Assembly (NCBI GenBank): GCA_903859205.1
Contig: CAIOLM010000027.1
Location: 44,138 to 108,137, forward strand
From: an uncultured Microbacteriaceae bacterium
GTDB taxonomy: Bacteria > Actinomycetota > Actinomycetes > Actinomycetales > Microbacteriaceae
DNA length: 64,000 nucleotides
Direction of reading: 5' to 3'
In this document: in pieces, positions 15,483 to 23,398 of the stretch
Layout of the letters: each line of letters starts with the position of its first letter
Position numbering within the stretch: position 1 is the stretch's first letter
Program-made: the position numbers and the translations under genes
Notes under the pieces: generated by a model
What the model was told of the DNA's origin: nothing
Databases searched by the model: none
Seen by the model: only the letters and a program-made list of their open reading frames with translations

Positions 15483-16724
15483 CTACTCGCGCACAGCCTT
15501 CGTTGCGCCGTGTGCAGACTCACCGATTGGCGCGTCGGTCGGACTCACAACGAGCGACGCGGGCTTGATTGCGCCTCGGCCAAATTTCTGTGAGACGGCG
15601 TCTTCGACGCGTTCGATTTCGCGCCACTCCTCATCGCTGTCCCACAGCAGTCCGTCAGCGCTGCCCGACGGAACGAGCTGCTCCGCACGCACTCCAATGA
15701 GGCGCACGGGGTTGCGGTGCAGCTCTCCGACCTCCTCGATGAGCGCATCGAGCAACTCGACGGCGGTTGCGTAAATGGTTCGGCTCACCGAGGTTGCGGT
15801 AGGCAGCGTGCGGCTGCGTGAGACGGTTTGGCGATCTGCAAAGGCGACCTTGAGAGCCACGGTTCGGGCATCCAGATTGCCGAGTCGAAGTGAGGAACCA
15901 ACACGCTCACTCTGCGCCAGGAGTGTGCGCCGCAGGGTGTCGAGGTCAGTGATGTCTTCGTCGAAAGTGATCTCACGACCGGTACTTTTCTCCATGCGGG
16001 TCGGCACAACAGAGCGCGGGTCACGGCCCCAGGCCAAGTCGTGCAGGTGCGTGCCAGCGGACTCCCCTAGCGCTGAGATGAGGCTTCGAAGTGGAGTATC
16101 AGCGATGTCACCCACGGTGTGAAGTCCACGCTTTTCAAGCACTTTCGCGGTCTGCGGGCCGACGCCCCACAGCGCGCGAATAGGCAGCGGGTGCAAAAAC
16201 TCGAGTGCTTTATCGGGCTCGATGACGAGTAGTCCGTTGGGCTTGCACTGCCCGGATGCCAGCTTGGCCATGAACTTGGTTGCGGCGACACCGACCGAGC
16301 AGGTCAGACCGGTTCGGTCGAGCACTGCAGCGCGAATATCGGCGGCAATCTTCTCTGGGCTACCCAGAAGTCTCGTTGCACCTCGAACATCGAGGAATGC
16401 CTCGTCGATGCTGATGGGCTCAACCAGAGGAGTGAAGTCTCGAAACACCGCCATGACTTCTGCCGAAGCTTTCGTGTACTTGGCCCGCACCGGCGGCATA
16501 ACGATCACGTCGGGCACAAGGCGTTTGGCCATCGCCAGGGGCATCGGACCCTTGATGCCGAGGGCCCGAGCCTCGTAGGTGGCGCTCAAGACGACCGAAC
16601 GCCCCGAAAGCGGAGCCACGACGGCCGGCTTGCCTCGATACTCAGGAAAATCGAGCAGTTCGACCGACGCAAAGAACGCATCCATGTCGACATGCAGGAT
16701 GCCGGTGGTCGTCGCGTTCTTCAC
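15483..16724 (-). CDS. dinB: DNA polymerase IV (Y family)
   Basis: 413 residues from a GTG at 16724, which avoids overlap with the upstream stop; a longer frame reaches 16754. Y-family marks are HVDMDAFFASVELLD with the first catalytic Asp, YEARALGIKGPMPL, and ISIDEAFLDV with the second catalytic acidic pair. Helix-hairpin-helix and little-finger regions follow (LPIRALWGVGPQTAKVLEKRG, then a C-terminal DNA-binding part). It performs error-prone translesion synthesis. It is 7 bases from the end of the acetoacetyl-CoA synthetase gene, so it may be read through from it. I saw no convincing LexA box upstream. Confidence 0.95.
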   Translation of the reverse strand: MKNATTTGILHVDMDAFFASVELLDFPEYRGKPAVVAPLSGRSVVLSATYEARALGIKGPMPLAMAKRLVPDVIVMPPVRAKYTKASAEVMAVFRDFTPLVEPISIDEAFLDVRGATRLLGSPEKIAADIRAAVLDRTGLTCSVGVAATKFMAKLASGQCKPNGLLVIEPDKALEFLHPLPIRALWGVGPQTAKVLEKRGLHTVGDIADTPLRSLISALGESAGTHLHDLAWGRDPRSVVPTRMEKSTGREITFDEDITDLDTLRRTLLAQSERVGSSLRLGNLDARTVALKVAFADRQTVSRSRTLPTATSVSRTIYATAVELLDALIEEVGELHRNPVRLIGVRAEQLVPSGSADGLLWDSDEEWREIERVEDAVSQKFGRGAIKPASLVVSPTDAPIGESAHGATKAVRE

Positions 16725-16731
16725 GCTCTCA

Positions 16732-18753
16732 TTATGAAGCTGGAAGCACCGCAATCACGCTGGCGACAATGTCATCAACATCGTCAGGGCGAACGAGCAC
16801 GCCACGATCCATGACGGAAGCATCGATTGGCTTGCCCTCGCGCGTGGCCTGAACAACACGCTTCAGTGGAATCTCGAGACGCTTACCCGTTGCCGTGCGC
16901 GGAACCGAGGGTGTCCACACGATGGTGTCGGGAACGTGACGCGGCGAAAGTTCGGTGCGAATCGTTGTCTTGATCGACTTCTCGAGCGCATCGGTGTCTT
17001 GACCGTCTTTGGCGACGGCGAGCAGAACAAGCTGCCCCATGCCCCCGGCTGGGTCTTCGAAGTGAATGACCATCGAGTCGGCGATTCCGGGAAGCGGGTC
17101 GAGCACACCGTAGAACTCGGCGGTGCCCAGGCGAACGCCTCCGCGATTGAGCGTGGCATCGGAACGACCCGAGATGATCCAGGTGTCGCGGTTCGTGTGA
17201 ATAAGCCAGTCACCGTGACGCCACACGCCCGGGTAAACATCGAAGTAGGAGGCCTTGTAGCGCTCCCCATCGGTGTCACCCCAGAAGAACAAAGGCATCG
17301 AGGGCAGTGGCTTGGTGCAAACGAGCTCACCGGGCTCATCGATGGGCACGGTTTTGCCTTCGGGGCTCCACGCATCAAGTGCGACACCGAGCATGGGAAC
17401 AACCATTTCGCCCGCGTGAACGCCGGCAAGGGATGCGCCCGAAAGGAAACCTGAACAGATGTCGGTTCCGCCGGATGCAGGACAGAGGTAGAGATTGGGG
17501 TTCACGTGGTCGTACACCCACACCGCGACATCAGCGGCCAGCGGTGAACCCGAGCACTGAATTTCGCGCAGCTTGCTGAGGTCCCACCTTTTGCCGGGTT
17601 CGATGCCCGCGTGGGCACTCGCGGCCAGGTACGCAGAACCCGTGGCGAAGTAGGTGGCTCCAGTCGTGCCGAGCATGGCCCACTGTGACCACTCGCCATC
17701 GAGTGCCGGCCAGTTGGGGTCGCCATCCATGAGCACCATGGATGCGCCCGTCATCAGGGTCGAAACACTGAGCGTCCAGACCATCCAGCCGGTTGTCGAG
17801 AACCAGAAGGTTCGGTCGCGCTCGTCGATGTCGAACATGAGGCGCAGGTCACGCATGTGCGTGATGAGCAATCCGCCGTGGCCGTGCACAATCGCCTTGG
17901 GCTTGCCGGTGGTTCCCGAGGAGAACAGCACCACGAGCGGGGTCGCAAACGGCAGCGGTTCGACGACGTAATCGGCGGCCGTGGCGGTGAAGTCGCTCCA
18001 CGCAATCGCGCCGGCTGGAACATCCGCGTTCTCATCTGCGTAAGGCAGAAGGACCGCGGTGACGCCAGGAATCGCTTCACGAATGGCGGCGAGTTCGTCA
18101 ACGCGACTGATGCGCTTGGCGCCCCAGGCATAGCCGTCGAGCGCGACGATCAACTTGGGCTCGAGCTGCTCTATGCGGTCAAGTACCGAACGCGTGCCCA
18201 TCTCGGGCGGAACGGAGCAGAACACAGCACCTAACGATGCAGCAGCGATGAACAGAGCAATCGTTTCAGGGATGTTCGGTAGGTAACCGACGACGCGATC
18301 CCCCTTGGTGATGCCCGCGCGAATGAGGCCCTGCTGAACGCGCGTTACGAGGTCGACCACTTCATCACCGGTGAGCTCGAAGGCATCGCGCGTCTGGCTG
18401 CGTGCAATGAGCATGGGCTTGTCACCCTGACTTCTCAACCCACGAACGAGGTGCTCACCCCAGTTGACAAGGGCGCCGGGGAACCATTGCGCACCGGGCA
18501 TCTGCGTCGAGGCAAGAACGCGCTCATATGGAGCGTGCTCGATGATTTTGGCCTCACGCCACAGCTCACCCCAGAACTGCTCGAGGTTATCTACCGACCA
18601 CTGCCAGCCGTCACGATAGGTCTCGAAGTGGGCACCTGTTTCGGCCTCGATGCGCTCGAAGAATCGGCCCATCTGGAACTTCGACCAGTCAGAGCGCGCA
18701 GGCGGTGCCTTGAGCAGCTTGCCCTGATTATTGGGCGTCGAAGATGAAGTCAC
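16732..18753 (-). CDS. Acetoacetyl-CoA synthetase (acetoacetate-CoA ligase)
   Basis: 673 residues from a GTG at 18753 with AAAGG 6 bases upstream. It is an ANL-superfamily adenylating enzyme with P-loop SSGTTGKPKAIVHGHGG, the A5-like FSTTGWMVWTLSVSTLMTGA and the C-terminal lysine motif TATGKRLEIPLKR. The N-terminal FETYRDGWQWSVDNLEQFWGELW is typical of acetoacetyl-CoA synthetase rather than acetyl- or propionyl-CoA synthetase. It converts acetoacetate, ATP and CoA to acetoacetyl-CoA, AMP and PPi. A palindrome like that in front of the carboxylase operon lies just upstream (18767-18783), so the IclR protein probably controls it. It would take the product of the proposed ketone carboxylation into central metabolism. 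Confidence 0.92.
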   Translation of the reverse strand: MTSSSTPNNQGKLLKAPPARSDWSKFQMGRFFERIEAETGAHFETYRDGWQWSVDNLEQFWGELWREAKIIEHAPYERVLASTQMPGAQWFPGALVNWGEHLVRGLRSQGDKPMLIARSQTRDAFELTGDEVVDLVTRVQQGLIRAGITKGDRVVGYLPNIPETIALFIAAASLGAVFCSVPPEMGTRSVLDRIEQLEPKLIVALDGYAWGAKRISRVDELAAIREAIPGVTAVLLPYADENADVPAGAIAWSDFTATAADYVVEPLPFATPLVVLFSSGTTGKPKAIVHGHGGLLITHMRDLRLMFDIDERDRTFWFSTTGWMVWTLSVSTLMTGASMVLMDGDPNWPALDGEWSQWAMLGTTGATYFATGSAYLAASAHAGIEPGKRWDLSKLREIQCSGSPLAADVAVWVYDHVNPNLYLCPASGGTDICSGFLSGASLAGVHAGEMVVPMLGVALDAWSPEGKTVPIDEPGELVCTKPLPSMPLFFWGDTDGERYKASYFDVYPGVWRHGDWLIHTNRDTWIISGRSDATLNRGGVRLGTAEFYGVLDPLPGIADSMVIHFEDPAGGMGQLVLLAVAKDGQDTDALEKSIKTTIRTELSPRHVPDTIVWTPSVPRTATGKRLEIPLKRVVQATREGKPIDASVMDRGVLVRPDDVDDIVASVIAVLPAS

Positions 18754-18766
18754 GATGAACCTTTCT

Positions 18767-18783
18767 TTTTCACTAGATGAAAA
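18767..18783. promoter_or_regulatory. Putative IclR operator 2 (upstream of the acetoacetyl-CoA synthetase gene)
   Basis: TTTTCACTAGATGAAAA, with six symmetric bases in each outer half. It agrees at 14 of 17 positions with the stronger palindrome at 19618-19634. It lies between the IclR stop codon and the synthetase start, 14 bases before the GTG. Position and similarity suggest regulation by the adjacent IclR protein. Confidence 0.65.
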
Positions 18784-18784
18784 G

Positions 18785-19570
18785 CTAGTGAGACTCGGGA
18801 TTGGCGGCCAACTCTTCGAGCCGGTGTCCCAAACCTGCCGCGGCTTCGAGCATCTGAGGGACATAAATCTCGAGGTCATCGCGAAGCTCGTAGTTCACGA
18901 TTCCGATGGCGGCCTCAACCTTCCCGTTCACCATGACCGGGGCGGCGATCGCCGTCGATCCGGCGACATACTCTTCGGTCGAATGAGCAAAGCCTTGGTC
19001 GCGAACCTGTTCGAGCAACTTATTGAGCGCGCGGGGCGTGGTCACCGTGTTGTCAGTAAAGCGCGGCAGTGGCATGCCCGAGATGACGTCGATAAAGCTC
19101 TGGTCACTCACCGCGAGAATCGCCTGTCCTACGGCGGTTGCGTGAAGCGGGATGCGCGCGCCGATGCGACTCTGAACGGGAGTCTTCGTGTCGAGGGTCA
19201 ACTTCTCGATATAGACCGCATCCACGCCATCGCAGACAGCCAGCTGAACCGTCTCGCGGCACTCGTACTGCAGGTTGAGCAAGAAAGGCATGGCAACTTC
19301 ACGCATGTGTCCGTGTACAGGAGTGAGCAGGCCCATCTCCCACATGCGAACGCCCAGGCTGTACCGCCCGGCGGCATCGCGTTGCAAGAAGCGGCCTTCT
19401 TCGAGCTCACCCGCCAAGCGGTACACCGTGGCGACAGGAAGGCCGGCCACGCGTGCGAGCTGGCTCAGAGTCATGGAGGGCTCTTGGGCGCTCAGCGCGC
19501 CCAGAACAGCAAGAGCGCGAGCGGTGACCGACTTGGCCGTGCTCTTAGGGAACTGCGCAACATTGCTCAT
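18785..19570 (-). CDS. IclR family transcriptional regulator
   Basis: 261 residues from the ATG at 19570. Residues about 12-70 form the IclR winged helix (SVTARALAVLGALSAQEPSMTLSQLA.. VATVYRLAGELEEG). Residues about 80-255 form the effector-binding GAF-like domain with IPLHATAVGQAIL and the C-terminal GSTAIAAPVMVNGKVEAAIGI. IclR proteins control catabolic genes with small organic acids or aromatic compounds as effectors. The gene lies between the synthetase gene and the divergent carboxylase operon, and both promoter regions carry a related 17-bp palindrome, so it likely regulates both and itself. Confidence 0.93.
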   Translation of the reverse strand: MSNVAQFPKSTAKSVTARALAVLGALSAQEPSMTLSQLARVAGLPVATVYRLAGELEEGRFLQRDAAGRYSLGVRMWEMGLLTPVHGHMREVAMPFLLNLQYECRETVQLAVCDGVDAVYIEKLTLDTKTPVQSRIGARIPLHATAVGQAILAVSDQSFIDVISGMPLPRFTDNTVTTPRALNKLLEQVRDQGFAHSTEEYVAGSTAIAAPVMVNGKVEAAIGIVNYELRDDLEIYVPQMLEAAAGLGHRLEELAANPESH

Positions 19571-19617
19571 GATGAAGCCAGCCTACGAGAGAAGTGCCCC
19601 GAAAGGGAAGAATGACC

Positions 19618-19634
19618 TTTTCACTCAGTGAAAA
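19618..19634. promoter_or_regulatory. Putative IclR operator 1 (between iclR and the carboxylase operon)
   Basis: TTTTCACTCAGTGAAAA is a perfect palindrome with one central base. It lies 48 bases upstream of the iclR start and 81 bases upstream of the first operon gene. A further half-site TTTTCAC is at 19647-19653. The related palindrome at 18767-18783 supports a shared regulator. Confidence 0.7.
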
Positions 19635-19715
19635 ACGTTCTTGCTTTTTTCACGAACTGGGGCGAGACTACAAGCACAGTCCTCCCCGATCCACACAGAG
19701 CAGTTTGGAGTCACC

Positions 19716-21542
19716 ATGTCAGAACGTCGTTTCCCGGACCCCTACGAGGTTGAAACACCCGCAGGCGCCGAAGGTTGGAAAGAGCTTTACGCCTACCACA
19801 ACCTCTTCCAAGACGGCCGTCGCGAGATTGACGGAAAGAAGACCTGGTTCCGCAACTCGCTGCACTTCCCCGAGGTGTCGTACCCCTTCGACCAGATCAC
19901 CATTGACTGCGCGTTTATGGGCACGGGTGTTACGAACACTCGCGTCTTTGCGATGCCGCCCGCCAAGGGCCTCGACGTTCGCGTGGTCAACGGCTACACG
20001 TACATGAGCGCGCTGCCCGCTCCCGAGCCCGAAGAGATCGAGCGCCGGGCCGCGGAGTTCGGTGTTCGTGCCGGCCACTACTTCCAGAACTGGGACAACC
20101 TCTACGAAGACTGGGTAGAGCGCGTCAAGAAGCAGATCGCTGCCGTCAAGGCCATCTCGATTCCCGCCATGAGCGAGTACGAGACCATCGAGTACGTTAC
20201 GAAGACCCACGGAAACACTCAGGCCAACACCCTGTTCGCCAACTACCTCGACCTCATCGAAAAGGGTGATGGCATCTGGACTCTGCACTCGGAGTTCCTG
20301 AACCTCGGTTACGCCGCCTACCTTCAGTTCCTGCTGCTGTGCAAGGCAAACTTCGCCGACATCACCGACCAGACAGTCTCGCGCATGGTCTCGGGTATCG
20401 ACGTGATCCTGTTCCGCCCCGACGACGAACTACGCCGCTTGGCCAAGAAGGCAGAAGAGCTGGGCATCGGCGACGATGTTCTTGCCGCTGCCGATGAGGC
20501 AGACCTTCGCGCACGCCTCGGCAAGAGCGAAGCCGGTCAAACCTGGATCGCCGACATGGACGAGACGGCGAACCCTTGGTTCTACTTCTCGAACGGTTCA
20601 GGTATGTACCACCACCACCGCTCGTGGATTGACGACATGACGCTGCCGATTCAAGCCATCGGCGACTACATCAAGATGGTTCGTCGAGGCGACTCCCTCG
20701 AGCGCGAACTCGACAAGCGACAGGCAGAGCGCGACGAGATCACCGACCTGTACCGCGACACCCTCAGCGATGAGGCCAAGGCTGAGTTCGACGGAGCCCT
20801 CGGGCTCGCCCGCACCGTCTTCCCCTACGTCGAGAACCACAACTTCTACATCGAGCACTGGTTCATGACCGAGTTCTGGAACAAGGTACGCGAGTTTGGA
20901 AAGCTGTTCGCCGAGTGGGGCTTCTGGCCCAGCGCCGACGACATCTTCTACCTGCGTCGCGCCGAAGTTGTCGAAGCCGTCATCGACTTGCAGGCGGCTT
21001 GGAGTCACGGCACCGAGGCTCAAGGTCCGGCGTACTGGCCGGGCGTTGTCGCAGAGCGCAAGGAAATATACAAAGCACTCGCCGCGTGGACTCCCCCGCC
21101 CGCCCTCGGCCCGGTTCCCGAGGAGGTCAGTGAACCCCTGACCATCATGCTCTGGGGAATTACGCCCGAAACAGTTGAACGCTGGCTCGACCAGGCGGAC
21201 GGCACCGGCAGCAAGACCGAGCTCGGTGGATTCGCCGCAGCTCCCGGTATTGCCGAGGGGCGTGCACGCGTTGTGCTCACCCCTGACCAGCTTGAGACCG
21301 TTCAGGAGGGCGAGATTCTGGTTGCTCCCGTTACGAACACCAGCTGGACTCCCGTGTTCAGCCGAATCAAAGCGGCTGTCAGCGACATCGGCGGAATCAT
21401 GTGCCACGCGGCCATCGTGTCGCGCGAGTACGGCCTGCCTGCCGTGGTGGGAACCGGATTCGGAACCTCCACGATCAAGACCGGCATGCTCATCCGTGTT
21501 GACGGCGACACTGGCAAGGTCACCATCCTGGAAGAGGCCTAA
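19716..21542 (+). CDS. Phosphohistidine (PEP-utilising mobile) domain protein without ATP-grasp domain, phenylphosphate synthase/RPH-like
   Basis: 608 residues from the ATG at 19716 (GGAG 5 bases upstream). The C-terminal 80 residues are the swivelling phosphohistidine domain of PEP synthase-type enzymes: GGIMCHAAIVSREYGLPAVVG with the phosphorylatable His at about residue 564. The preceding 500 residues resemble the substrate-binding middle part of rifampin phosphotransferase and phenylphosphate synthase subunit A. Neither the N-terminal ATP-grasp domain nor the C-terminal PEP-binding barrel is present. Phenylphosphate synthase also splits these functions between subunits, phosphorylating phenol before carboxylation. 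As first gene of a biotin-carboxylase operon, it could phosphorylate a ketone or its enol. The phosphoryl donor partner is not evident. Confidence 0.8.
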   Translation: MSERRFPDPYEVETPAGAEGWKELYAYHNLFQDGRREIDGKKTWFRNSLHFPEVSYPFDQITIDCAFMGTGVTNTRVFAMPPAKGLDVRVVNGYTYMSALPAPEPEEIERRAAEFGVRAGHYFQNWDNLYEDWVERVKKQIAAVKAISIPAMSEYETIEYVTKTHGNTQANTLFANYLDLIEKGDGIWTLHSEFLNLGYAAYLQFLLLCKANFADITDQTVSRMVSGIDVILFRPDDELRRLAKKAEELGIGDDVLAAADEADLRARLGKSEAGQTWIADMDETANPWFYFSNGSGMYHHHRSWIDDMTLPIQAIGDYIKMVRRGDSLERELDKRQAERDEITDLYRDTLSDEAKAEFDGALGLARTVFPYVENHNFYIEHWFMTEFWNKVREFGKLFAEWGFWPSADDIFYLRRAEVVEAVIDLQAAWSHGTEAQGPAYWPGVVAERKEIYKALAAWTPPPALGPVPEEVSEPLTIMLWGITPETVERWLDQADGTGSKTELGGFAAAPGIAEGRARVVLTPDQLETVQEGEILVAPVTNTSWTPVFSRIKAAVSDIGGIMCHAAIVSREYGLPAVVGTGFGTSTIKTGMLIRVDGDTGKVTILEEA

Positions 21543-21545
21543 CCA

Positions 21546-22031
21546 ATGGCTGAACAGCCCAGCTGGCAAGATCTGCTCGACCTGGTGGCGCAGCTCAACG
21601 AGAGCAACTTTGAGTCTGCTGCCGTGTCATACGGCAACATCTCGGTGACGCTCTCGAACAGTGACACGTTCGTTGGTGGCGCAGCGGCACCGGTAGCAGT
21701 GGCGCCTGTTGCCGCGGCGCTAGCTGCGGGGACACCAGTTTTGACGCCGGCTGCAGCAGCCGCTCCGGCCGCTCCTGCAACGCCAGCGGGCGAGACAATT
21801 GATGCCCCGATGATTGGCGTCTTCTACCGTCGACCCTCTCCGGGTGCCGATGCGTTCGCGCAGCCCGGCGATCGCGTAGAGGCTGACACCACCATCGGAA
21901 TCATCGAAATCATGAAGCTCATGAACCCGATCGCTGCCGGTAAAGCCGGTGTTCTTGGTGAGTTCCTGGCTCAGGATGCCCAGGCCGTCGAATTTGGCAC
22001 GCCGCTGGTCATCATCGATACGAACGCATAG
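21546..22031 (+). CDS. Biotin carboxyl carrier protein
   Basis: 161 residues, starting 3 bases after the preceding stop. The layout is AccB-like: an N-terminal helical segment, an Ala/Pro-rich linker (about residues 45-85), and a biotinyl domain with the acceptor Lys at about 124 in IIEIMKLMNP. The usual AMKM or AMKL is here EIMKL, which keeps the Met-Lys core. It carries carboxybiotin between the carboxylase at 22034 and the transferase at 23395. Its AccB-like look does not mean it serves fatty-acid synthesis, since no acetyl-CoA carboxyltransferase (AccA/AccD) is nearby. Confidence 0.92.
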   Translation: MAEQPSWQDLLDLVAQLNESNFESAAVSYGNISVTLSNSDTFVGGAAAPVAVAPVAAALAAGTPVLTPAAAAAPAAPATPAGETIDAPMIGVFYRRPSPGADAFAQPGDRVEADTTIGIIEIMKLMNPIAAGKAGVLGEFLAQDAQAVEFGTPLVIIDTNA

Positions 22032-22033
22032 TC

Positions 22034-23398
22034 ATGACCGACAAACCCGTAGTCCTCGTAGCCAATCGAGGCGAGATTGCCATGCGCATCATCGCGGCCG
22101 CACGCCGCATTGGCGCCTCTCCGGTTCTCGCCGCGAGCACGGCTGACGCCGACTCCCCCGCTGCACGCGCAGCAGACCGAGTCATCGTGATTGGTGCCGC
22201 TCCCGCTAACCAGTCATACCTGCGGCCCGAACAGGTTGCCCAAGCAGCCGTTCACGCCGGCGCCGCAGTTGTGCACCCGGGCTACGGATTCCTCAGCGAG
22301 CAACCCAAACTCTGCGAACTTCTCGAAGAAGAGGGCATCGCGTTCGCTGGCCCTCGCCCCGAGACCCTTCGCGCCGTGGGCGACAAGGGCTCTGCCCGCG
22401 AGGTTGCGATTGCTGCCGGCGTTCCGGTTGCCGCCGGCGTCGAGATTGCTGATGTTTCCAACGTGGTTCACCTTGGCGAGCAAATCGGTTACCCCCTGCT
22501 CATCAAGGCGATTCACGGAGGTGGTGGCCGCGGCATCCGCCTGGTCACCAACCCCGAGGAACTGCAGACCCTGGCCCCACAAGCCGCCGCAGAAGCAGAA
22601 GCAGCGTTCGGCAACGGCGCCCTATATGTTGAGCGCTATTACGGCAAAGCTCGTCACGTTGAGGTCCAGGTATTCGGCGACGGCTTTGGCCGCGCATGGA
22701 TCTTTGGCGACCGTGACTGCTCAGTTCAGCGCCGCCACCAGAAGCTCATCGAAGAGTGCCCGGCACCCAACCTCACGGATGCCCGCCGCAAGGTCTTGCA
22801 TGACTCCTCACGCGCTCTCGTTGAGGCACTGAAGTACCGCGGAGCCGGAACGGTCGAGTTCCTGGTCGACACCGAGACCGAGGATGTCGTCTTCCTCGAG
22901 GTCAATGCGCGTATTCAGGTCGAGCACCCGGTTACCGAAGAGGCGTTCGGCGTCGACCTCGTGGCCGCACAGCTGCGACTCGCGCTCGGTCAAGACCCTG
23001 AACTTCCGGAGGTGGGCCCTGTTCCGCCCGCTGCAGTCATTGAACTTCGCATCAACGCAGAAGACCCCGAGGCAGACTTCATGCCGAACTCGGGCACGAT
23101 TAGCAAGCTTTCGTGGCCACGCGGGCCGGGCATCCGCATCGATACGCAAATTGAAGAGGGCTATAAGTTTCCGCCCTACTACGACAGCCTCATGGCCAAG
23201 CTCATTGTGCGCGCTCACAACCGTGACGCCGCCGTGGCCGCCATTCGTCAGGCAGCGCGCAACACGACCATCGAGGGGCTCAAGACCACTCTCTCGATGC
23301 ACGACTTCGTGCTCTCGCACCCCGACTTCATTGCCGGCGCCGTTCCCACTTCATGGTTCGGTCCGACCTGGGAAGCGCGCAAGGAGAACAACGCATGA
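22034..23398 (+). CDS. Biotin carboxylase
   Basis: 454 residues, 2 bases after the carrier-protein stop. It has all biotin carboxylase features: N-domain VLVANRGEIAMRII, ATP-grasp glycine loop IHGGGGRGIR, the catalytic segment RDCSVQRRHQKLIEECPAP and FLEVNARIQVEHPVTEE. It carboxylates the biotin on the carrier protein with bicarbonate and ATP. The Asn-Ala for the usual Asn-Thr in VNARIQVEHP is a mild variation. The stop overlaps the next start (ATGA), so it is translationally coupled to the transferase. It is also the only ATP-grasp protein in the operon. Confidence 0.95.
   Translation: MTDKPVVLVANRGEIAMRIIAAARRIGASPVLAASTADADSPAARAADRVIVIGAAPANQSYLRPEQVAQAAVHAGAAVVHPGYGFLSEQPKLCELLEEEGIAFAGPRPETLRAVGDKGSAREVAIAAGVPVAAGVEIADVSNVVHLGEQIGYPLLIKAIHGGGGRGIRLVTNPEELQTLAPQAAAEAEAAFGNGALYVERYYGKARHVEVQVFGDGFGRAWIFGDRDCSVQRRHQKLIEECPAPNLTDARRKVLHDSSRALVEALKYRGAGTVEFLVDTETEDVVFLEVNARIQVEHPVTEEAFGVDLVAAQLRLALGQDPELPEVGPVPPAAVIELRINAEDPEADFMPNSGTISKLSWPRGPGIRIDTQIEEGYKFPPYYDSLMAKLIVRAHNRDAAVAAIRQAARNTTIEGLKTTLSMHDFVLSHPDFIAGAVPTSWFGPTWEARKENNA

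Noticed and set aside
19716..21542. Calling the phosphohistidine-domain protein PEP synthase, PPDK or PTS enzyme I
   Set aside because: The PEP-binding barrel and the ATP-grasp domain are both missing, and the His domain is at the C-terminus.
20598..21569. Minus-strand open frame of 323 codons opposite the phosphohistidine-domain gene
   Set aside because: Antisense shadow of a well-supported gene; no ribosome site and a composition typical of complement frames.
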